From Pseudoalteromonas phenolica (lineage in GTDB: Bacteria > Pseudomonadota > Gammaproteobacteria > Enterobacterales > Alteromonadaceae): a stretch of 64,000 nt of DNA. This document shows positions 59,543-64,000 of this stretch, one piece after another (the first letter of the stretch is position 1; the number at the start of each line of letters is the position of its first letter). A model generated the notes under the pieces. The model did not search any database. It saw nothing but the letters and a program-made list of their open reading frames with translations, and was not told the origin of the DNA. Both the position numbers and the translations under genes were made by a program. Location: contig NZ_CP013187.1 in NCBI RefSeq assembly GCF_001444405.1, positions 1 to 64,000 on the forward strand. The letters are read 5' to 3'.

Positions 59543-60478
59543 CTATTTGGATTTTTTCGCTCTCGGATGCGCTTTGTCGTACACCTTGGCAAGATGTTGA
59601 AAGTCGACATGGGTATAGACTTGGGTTGCTGACAAACTGCTGTGCCCGAGCATCTCTTGCACGGCGCGCAGATCACCACTTGATTCCAGCATGTGACTGG
59701 CAAATGAGTGACGCAGTTTGTGTGGGTGCACTGGAGTACTAATACCTTGCTTTAGGCCCCAATCTTTCATGCGCTCATGTACATGACGGGTTGAGATACG
59801 GCGCTTTTGCTTGCTAACAAACAAGGCAGGGTCGCCTTCAATGGCAAATTGTGGGCGTAGCTTCAACCATGCCTCTAATGCGGCGAGGGCTTTATTGCCT
59901 ACCGGGACTACGCGCTCTTTACTGCCTTTACCCAGTACCCGAATTTCCCCTTCACGAATATCATTTAAGTTGGCATTCACCAGCTCACTGACACGCAAAC
60001 CACTTGAATACATTAACTCCATCATGGCTTTGTCACGAACTGCGAGGGCATCGTCTTCAGGCAACTCTAATAACTGTGCCATTTGGTCAACATCGAGATT
60101 TTTTGGCAGTGGTTTTTGAAACTTAGGGCCTTTAATACCTTCGCCTGGGTTGATTAAAGTTTGGTGGTGTTGATGTTTGGCTTTTAAAAACTTATACAGA
60201 CTGCGAATGCAGCTAAGCTTCAAATTAATACTGCGAGGGTTGTACTGCTTGCTGCGCAGTTGCATGCTAAAACGTCGAATATGGTCGGGGGATACACCTA
60301 ACCAATCATGGCAGTCTTGCTGAAAGACCAAAGCGGCTTGTATAAGTTGGCGTTTATACTGTCCTAAAGTGTGTTCTGAATATTGCTTTTCATGACGTAA
60401 ATAAGCCATAAATGCATCGATTGGTTGTGAAAACTCCTCTTTAAGTTCACTTTGAGAGGCATTGAGCTGACTAGTCAC
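59543..60478 (-). CDS. xerC: Tyrosine recombinase XerC
   Basis: With XerD, resolves chromosome dimers at dif. The 311-aa protein has an N-terminal SAM-like core-binding domain (about 15-105) and a catalytic domain with Arg162 (SSGLRVSEL), Lys185 (GKGSKERVVP), His253 and Arg256 (HPHKLRHSF), His279 (LGHSS) and the nucleophile Tyr288 (VYTHV). It starts with GTG, 6 bp after the DUF484 gene. It is somewhat longer at the N-terminus than E. coli XerC (298 aa). Confidence 0.96.
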   Translation of the reverse strand: MTSQLNASQSELKEEFSQPIDAFMAYLRHEKQYSEHTLGQYKRQLIQAALVFQQDCHDWLGVSPDHIRRFSMQLRSKQYNPRSINLKLSCIRSLYKFLKAKHQHHQTLINPGEGIKGPKFQKPLPKNLDVDQMAQLLELPEDDALAVRDKAMMELMYSSGLRVSELVNANLNDIREGEIRVLGKGSKERVVPVGNKALAALEAWLKLRPQFAIEGDPALFVSKQKRRISTRHVHERMKDWGLKQGISTPVHPHKLRHSFASHMLESSGDLRAVQEMLGHSSLSATQVYTHVDFQHLAKVYDKAHPRAKKSK

Positions 60479-60484
60479 AATGGG

Positions 60485-61093
60485 CTATCCAAGCGCTGCA
60501 ATTCTCAGGTTTAAGCCTGCTAAAAACTCTTGCATCAACAAGTCGTCGTTATTTGGGCAAAAATGCGCAGGGTTGTCACTGGCAAAAGCCAGCACCGCAT
60601 CACTATCGTGAAGTTGATACAGTGCCACAGAGCCAGTGCTCGGGGCTTTTTCCCAGATGCTATCTAACTGCTTTGGCGTGCGGCCTAAGTATTGGGCTTT
60701 ATCTTCAAGCGTGGTGTTTATGGCTTGGGTTACTTGCTCAGGCTGAAAGAGTAGCTCTGTCGCCGAAATATTAGGTGTATTGGCAAATGCTGTTTGAATC
60801 ACTTTAGATATTTCATTTAGCGAGCTAGCTTGCCAAATCTGGCGTTGGCAATCACTCAGAATTTTGAAGGTTTGTTCATTGCTGTGTGCAATTTTAGCCA
60901 TCCCGGAAAGCTGCTGTTTTAATGCTTGGTTTTGTTCTCTTAATAAACGCAGCTGTTGCAGTGCTAAATTAGGTAAGCCTTGGCTTTTGCTGAACAGCTC
61001 TAACTCAAGTAACACATAAGGGTGATGTTGAAAAAAGTCGGGGTTGCGTTTTAAGTAGTCGCAGACTTGTTGTTCTTGATCTGTTTTCTTCAT
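60485..61093 (-). CDS. yigA: DUF484 family protein (YigA)
   Basis: 202-aa cytoplasmic protein of the DUF484 family, related to GAF domains. The N-terminus has YLKRNPDFFQHHPYVLLEL, then a coiled coil (LALQQLRLLREQNQALKQQL) and the GAF-like part ending VLAFASDNPAHFCPNNDDLL. Function is unknown; it is nearly always between dapF and xerC, as here. Confidence 0.92.
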   Translation of the reverse strand: MKKTDQEQQVCDYLKRNPDFFQHHPYVLLELELFSKSQGLPNLALQQLRLLREQNQALKQQLSGMAKIAHSNEQTFKILSDCQRQIWQASSLNEISKVIQTAFANTPNISATELLFQPEQVTQAINTTLEDKAQYLGRTPKQLDSIWEKAPSTGSVALYQLHDSDAVLAFASDNPAHFCPNNDDLLMQEFLAGLNLRIAALG

Positions 61094-61141
61094 ATTAATT
61101 ACTCCGACTTTTTATTTTGAGCGCACTCTATAGCTGATTCT

Positions 61142-61972
61142 TTACAGAGAAATTTGCCCATCGAATACGTGCTCAGCTGGGCCTGTCATACGTACTGGGT
61201 TGCCTTCGCCTTGCCAGCGTATTTGTAATGAACCGCCAGGTAAATCAACGCGCACTGTGCTGGCTAATTTCTTTTGCATTATACCCACAGCCACAGCAGC
61301 ACACGCTCCGCTGCCACAAGCGAGTGTTTCGGCAGCGCCGCGCTCCCATACTCTCAATTTAATATGCTCAGGGTTGATGACCTGCATAAAACCCACATTG
61401 GCACGTTCAGGGAAGCGTTCATGGTTTTCAAGTAATGGCCCTAAGGTCTCGACTTCAGCGGTATTTACGTCGTCGACTTCTAATACACAATGAGGGTTGC
61501 CCATAGACACTACGCCGCAAAAAACCGTGCTTTCACCGGCGCGAAGAATATAAGTGAGCTCTGGTTTTTTCGCTTTAAATGGCACACTGCTCGGCGCAAA
61601 GTGTGGGTTACCCATGTTCACGGTGACTTGGCCATCTTTTTCTGTGTACAAGGTAATGTTGCCACCCTTAGTAGAGACTGCGACCTTATGTTTGTTGGTG
61701 AGACCCTTCATGCGCACAAAGCGTGCAAAACAGCGTGCGCCATTGCCACATTGTTCCACTTCGGTGCCATCAGAATTAAAAATACGATAATGAAAATCGA
61801 GATCTGGAGAGTAAGGTGCTTCAACCATGAGTAGTTGGTCAAAACCTACACCGAAATTGCGGTCAGCAAGTTTCTTGATTTGGTCGCGTGATAAAAATAC
61901 ATTTTGAGTGACGTTATCAACGACCATAAAGTCGTTACCCAAACCGTGCATTTTAGAAAAATTTACAAACAT
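61142..61972 (-). CDS. dapF: Diaminopimelate epimerase
   Basis: Converts LL- to meso-diaminopimelate for lysine and peptidoglycan. The 276-aa protein has the two active-site cysteines in CGNGARCFARF and ETLACGSGACAAVAVG and starts MFVNFSKMHGLGNDFMVVDN, as the family does. It follows lysA by 96 bp on the same strand and precedes the DUF484 gene. Confidence 0.97.
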   Translation of the reverse strand: MFVNFSKMHGLGNDFMVVDNVTQNVFLSRDQIKKLADRNFGVGFDQLLMVEAPYSPDLDFHYRIFNSDGTEVEQCGNGARCFARFVRMKGLTNKHKVAVSTKGGNITLYTEKDGQVTVNMGNPHFAPSSVPFKAKKPELTYILRAGESTVFCGVVSMGNPHCVLEVDDVNTAEVETLGPLLENHERFPERANVGFMQVINPEHIKLRVWERGAAETLACGSGACAAVAVGIMQKKLASTVRVDLPGGSLQIRWQGEGNPVRMTGPAEHVFDGQISL

Positions 61973-62068
61973 AATGTCTTAATGTAACTCCAAGCTGCTA
62001 CTACTTTGCCATGGCAATTATCAAAAGCCCAGTGATATCCACTGAGCTTGGTGCAGGAATGCGCTTAA

Positions 62069-63322
62069 TTAAGGCAGTAATTGCTCGCCTTGCCAAAGCG
62101 AAGTGAGCGTCTCACGCTGGCGAACTAAATGACTCTCATCGCCATCCACCATTATTTCAGCCACACGAGGGCGCGAGTTGTAGTTTGAGCTCATGGTAAA
62201 GCCATAGGCGCCGGCACTGCGCTGCGCAAGTAAATCACCGGCTTGAATGGCAAGGGGTCTATCTTTACCTAAGAAGTCACCGGTTTCGCACACTGGGCCC
62301 ACTACATCATAATTTTGTGTTGGTGTGCCATCTGCACGCGGCGCAACAGCAATGATGTTTTGCCATGCTTGATATAAAGAGGGGCGAAGCATGTCGTTCA
62401 TACCGGCATCAACAATTGCGAAGTGCTTGTCTTTAGTTGGCTTAATATACTCTACTTTCGTCACTAGAATACCAGCATTAGCAGCAATAGCGCGACCTGG
62501 TTCAAAGACTAACTCTAGATGAGGGTAGTTTACTAACTTAGCTTTCACCTCTGCGGCATAGGCACTTGGGTGAGGCGGTTTTTCGCTGTCATAAGGTACG
62601 CCTAGACCACCACCAATATCTAAATGTTCAAGTTCGATGCCTGCGGTTTTTAGCTTATCGACCAAAGCCAAAACTTTATCTAGTGCGGCTAAGAATGGCG
62701 CGACTTCGGTCAGCTGCGAGCCAATATGAAAATCAACACCGACCACTTCAATACCAGGTAGTGCATAGGCTTTTTGATAAATATCGAAGGCCTGATTGAT
62801 GTCGATGCCAAACTTGTTTTCTTTTAAACCGGTAGAAATGTAAGGGTGAGTTTTAGCATCTATATCTGGATTCACACGAATAGACACGCGTGCAGTTTTA
62901 TTTAGTTCGCTGGCAACATGACTGATACGTTCCAGTTCGGCTTCTGATTCCACGTTAAAACATTTGATGTTTTGTACTAAAGCAAAAGCTATTTCTTGTG
63001 CAGTTTTTGCAACACCAGAGAATACCACTTTGCTGGCATCGCCACCTGCCTGAAGAACGCGCGCAAGTTCGCCTTGCGATACAATATCAAAACCAGCACC
63101 TTGTTTTGCCAAGACATTTAACACAGCCAGGTTCGAGTTTGCTTTAACTGCATAGCAGACTAAATGCGGGTGACCATCAGCGGCATCGGTAAATGCATGA
63201 TAGTGACGCTCTAGAGTTTTGCGAGAATAGACATAACAGGGGGTACCGTATTGCTCGGCGATATCTGCCACCGAAACCCCTTCAGCAAACAGCTGATTAT
63301 TTTTGTATTCGAAAAAATCCAT
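62069..63322 (-). CDS. lysA: Diaminopimelate decarboxylase
   Basis: PLP enzyme that makes lysine from meso-diaminopimelate. The 417-aa protein has the PLP lysine in YAVKANSN, the glycine loop HLDIGGGLGVPY, the FEPGRAI motif and CETGDFLGKDR. The open frame extends upstream to 63436 across lptM in another frame, but ATG at 63322 follows GAGGAAAAGTAAG and starts the conserved MDFFEYKNNQLFAEG. It lies one base after the lptM stop. Confidence 0.96.
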   Translation of the reverse strand: MDFFEYKNNQLFAEGVSVADIAEQYGTPCYVYSRKTLERHYHAFTDAADGHPHLVCYAVKANSNLAVLNVLAKQGAGFDIVSQGELARVLQAGGDASKVVFSGVAKTAQEIAFALVQNIKCFNVESEAELERISHVASELNKTARVSIRVNPDIDAKTHPYISTGLKENKFGIDINQAFDIYQKAYALPGIEVVGVDFHIGSQLTEVAPFLAALDKVLALVDKLKTAGIELEHLDIGGGLGVPYDSEKPPHPSAYAAEVKAKLVNYPHLELVFEPGRAIAANAGILVTKVEYIKPTKDKHFAIVDAGMNDMLRPSLYQAWQNIIAVAPRADGTPTQNYDVVGPVCETGDFLGKDRPLAIQAGDLLAQRSAGAYGFTMSSNYNSRPRVAEIMVDGDESHLVRQRETLTSLWQGEQLLP

Positions 63323-63323
63323 C

Positions 63324-63506
63324 TTACTTTTCCTCTTGCTGTTGTTTCTGTTGGTCTTGCTTAGGTTGTTTACTCGCAGGTGTTTGGTTATCTTGTTGCT
63401 GTTGCTCTGGTAAATAGAGCACGCCACTTTGGCCACAACCAGTCACGAATAAGCTGGTAAAGATGACCAAAAAGAATAAGCTTGTGAATGAGGGGTTCGC
63501 TTTCAT
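63324..63506 (-). CDS. lptM: Small lipoprotein LptM (YifL)
   Basis: 60-aa lipoprotein with lipobox VTGC (Cys24) followed by GQSGVLYLP, the family hallmark after the cysteine. A low-complexity Gln/Lys-rich tail follows. In E. coli LptM assists maturation of the LptDE outer-membrane LPS translocon. First gene of the lptM-lysA-dapF run, divergent from cyaY. Its end carries the ribosome site of lysA. Confidence 0.9.
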   Translation of the reverse strand: MKANPSFTSLFFLVIFTSLFVTGCGQSGVLYLPEQQQQDNQTPASKQPKQDQQKQQQEEK

Positions 63507-63627
63507 TAGATTAATGATGTCAGTGCCTTTATAATCGCAGAGTAACAGAATTCATAGAAAATGCAGCTATTGGGGCTGTGAAATTTCGTCATAACTTATA
63601 CAACCGTGCTTATTGAAGGATGCCGTG

Positions 63628-63948
63628 ATGACCGATCATGAATACCACGAACTTGCCGACGCGTTAATGTTAACCATTGAAGAGCAAATTGATGACTGTG
63701 ATGTTGATTTAGACTATGAGTCTCAATCGGGCATTTTAGAGATCATCTTCCCTGATAAGAGTAAAATCATCATCAACAAACAAGCACCGCTTCATCAAGT
63801 ATGGGTTGCAACTAAGTTCAATGGTCACCATTTTGAGCTACAAGGCGAACAGTGGATCGACAACCGCTCGGGTGCAGAGTTCTGGCAATTTATGAGCGAA
63901 GCGGCGACTAAGCAAGCTGGCGCACCTATTGAGTGGCAGCACGACTAA
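63628..63948 (+). CDS. cyaY: Frataxin-like iron-sulfur cluster protein CyaY
   Basis: Iron-binding regulator of the IscS/IscU iron-sulfur assembly machine. At 106 aa it has the E. coli length. The acidic helix 1 region (MTDHEYHELADALMLTIEEQ, then DDCDVDLDYE) and the beta-sheet motif QVWVATKFNGHHFE are present. I use ATG at 63628 with GAAGGA upstream rather than the in-frame TTG at 63613. Divergent from lptM; the stop overlaps the next start. Confidence 0.95.
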   Translation: MTDHEYHELADALMLTIEEQIDDCDVDLDYESQSGILEIIFPDKSKIIINKQAPLHQVWVATKFNGHHFELQGEQWIDNRSGAEFWQFMSEAATKQAGAPIEWQHD

Positions 63949-64000
63949 TGCTTGAATTTGTAGAATACCCAGCACAAAGCACGCATAAAGCGTCGATCAT
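63948..64000 (+). CDS. Start of a probable alpha/beta-hydrolase (carboxylesterase), cut by the window edge
   Basis: Seventeen codons, MLEFVEYPAQSTHKASI, beginning with an ATG that overlaps the cyaY stop (TAATG). The residues look like the N-terminus of phospholipase/carboxylesterase family proteins, where a strand with WLHGLGD usually follows. The diagnostic motifs lie outside the window, so the name is tentative. Confidence 0.45.
   Translation, partial: MLEFVEYPAQSTHKASI

Overview
The window is a gammaproteobacterial chromosome segment at the replication origin. Its 16S rRNA signature regions, protein sequences and gene order fit Pseudoalteromonas (Alteromonadales). This assignment is by recognition, not by a database search. 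No prophage, CRISPR array, intact insertion sequence or tRNA gene was seen. Most of the window is conserved housekeeping DNA arranged much as in Escherichia coli. The unusual material lies in intergenic repeats, signal sites inside genes and a few accessory clusters.

Layout. 1-276: right edge of oriC, with a perfect DnaA box and six GATC sites. 277-6325: dnaA-dnaN-recF-gyrB, with two parS-like 16-mers inside recF. 6505-9476: glyQS. 9662-10374: a small lipoprotein and tusA. 10648-13984: fadBA on the minus strand, with a FadR-like operator in the leader. 14349-20893: slt, pepQ, yigZ, trkH and a PilZ gene. 20909-25061: def-fmt-rsmB-trkA on the minus strand. 25180-30057: a LysM protein, dprA, smg, yrdD, tsaC and hemF. 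30134-32244 (minus): a chemoreceptor with a c-type heme motif in its periplasmic domain, preceded by a group II truncated globin. 32328-33912: aroE, yrdB, yrdA. 34100-39410: an rRNA operon with tandem promoters, boxA sites, 16S, 23S and 5S, and no spacer tRNA. 39410-40155: a repeat-rich gap holding a 72-bp duplicate of the 5S 3' end plus terminator. 40156-42567: a cupredoxin-like protein, a predicted outer-membrane barrel and cytochrome c'. 42895-47079: a 1394-residue secreted subtilase with a GlyGly-CTERM-like tail. 47414-52759: DUF2721 and YqaA proteins, folM-folE-folX, a TauE/SafE permease, nadE and yceH. 53125-57888: penicillin acylase family enzyme, EamA transporter, MAPEG protein and a pseudouridine synthase. 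57897-64000: an RmlD-like reductase, a YigB-like phosphatase, then lptM-lysA-dapF-DUF484-xerC on the minus strand, with cyaY diverging and the start of a probable esterase at the edge.

How the genes work together. The left end is the replication initiation block. The rRNA operon is co-oriented with the rightward fork. def, fmt and rsmB serve translation start and ribosome modification; trkA and trkH together form the K+ uptake system and here flank a c-di-GMP binding protein gene. folE, folX and folM are adjacent and could make tetrahydromonapterin as well as folate. Three copies of a 162-210 bp element with 12-bp terminal inverted repeats are scattered between genes. The best candidates for less-described biology are the heme chemoreceptor/globin pair, the cupredoxin/barrel/cytochrome c' locus, the duplicated 5S tail with nearby tandem hairpin repeats, and an orphan terminator near 56.7 kb.
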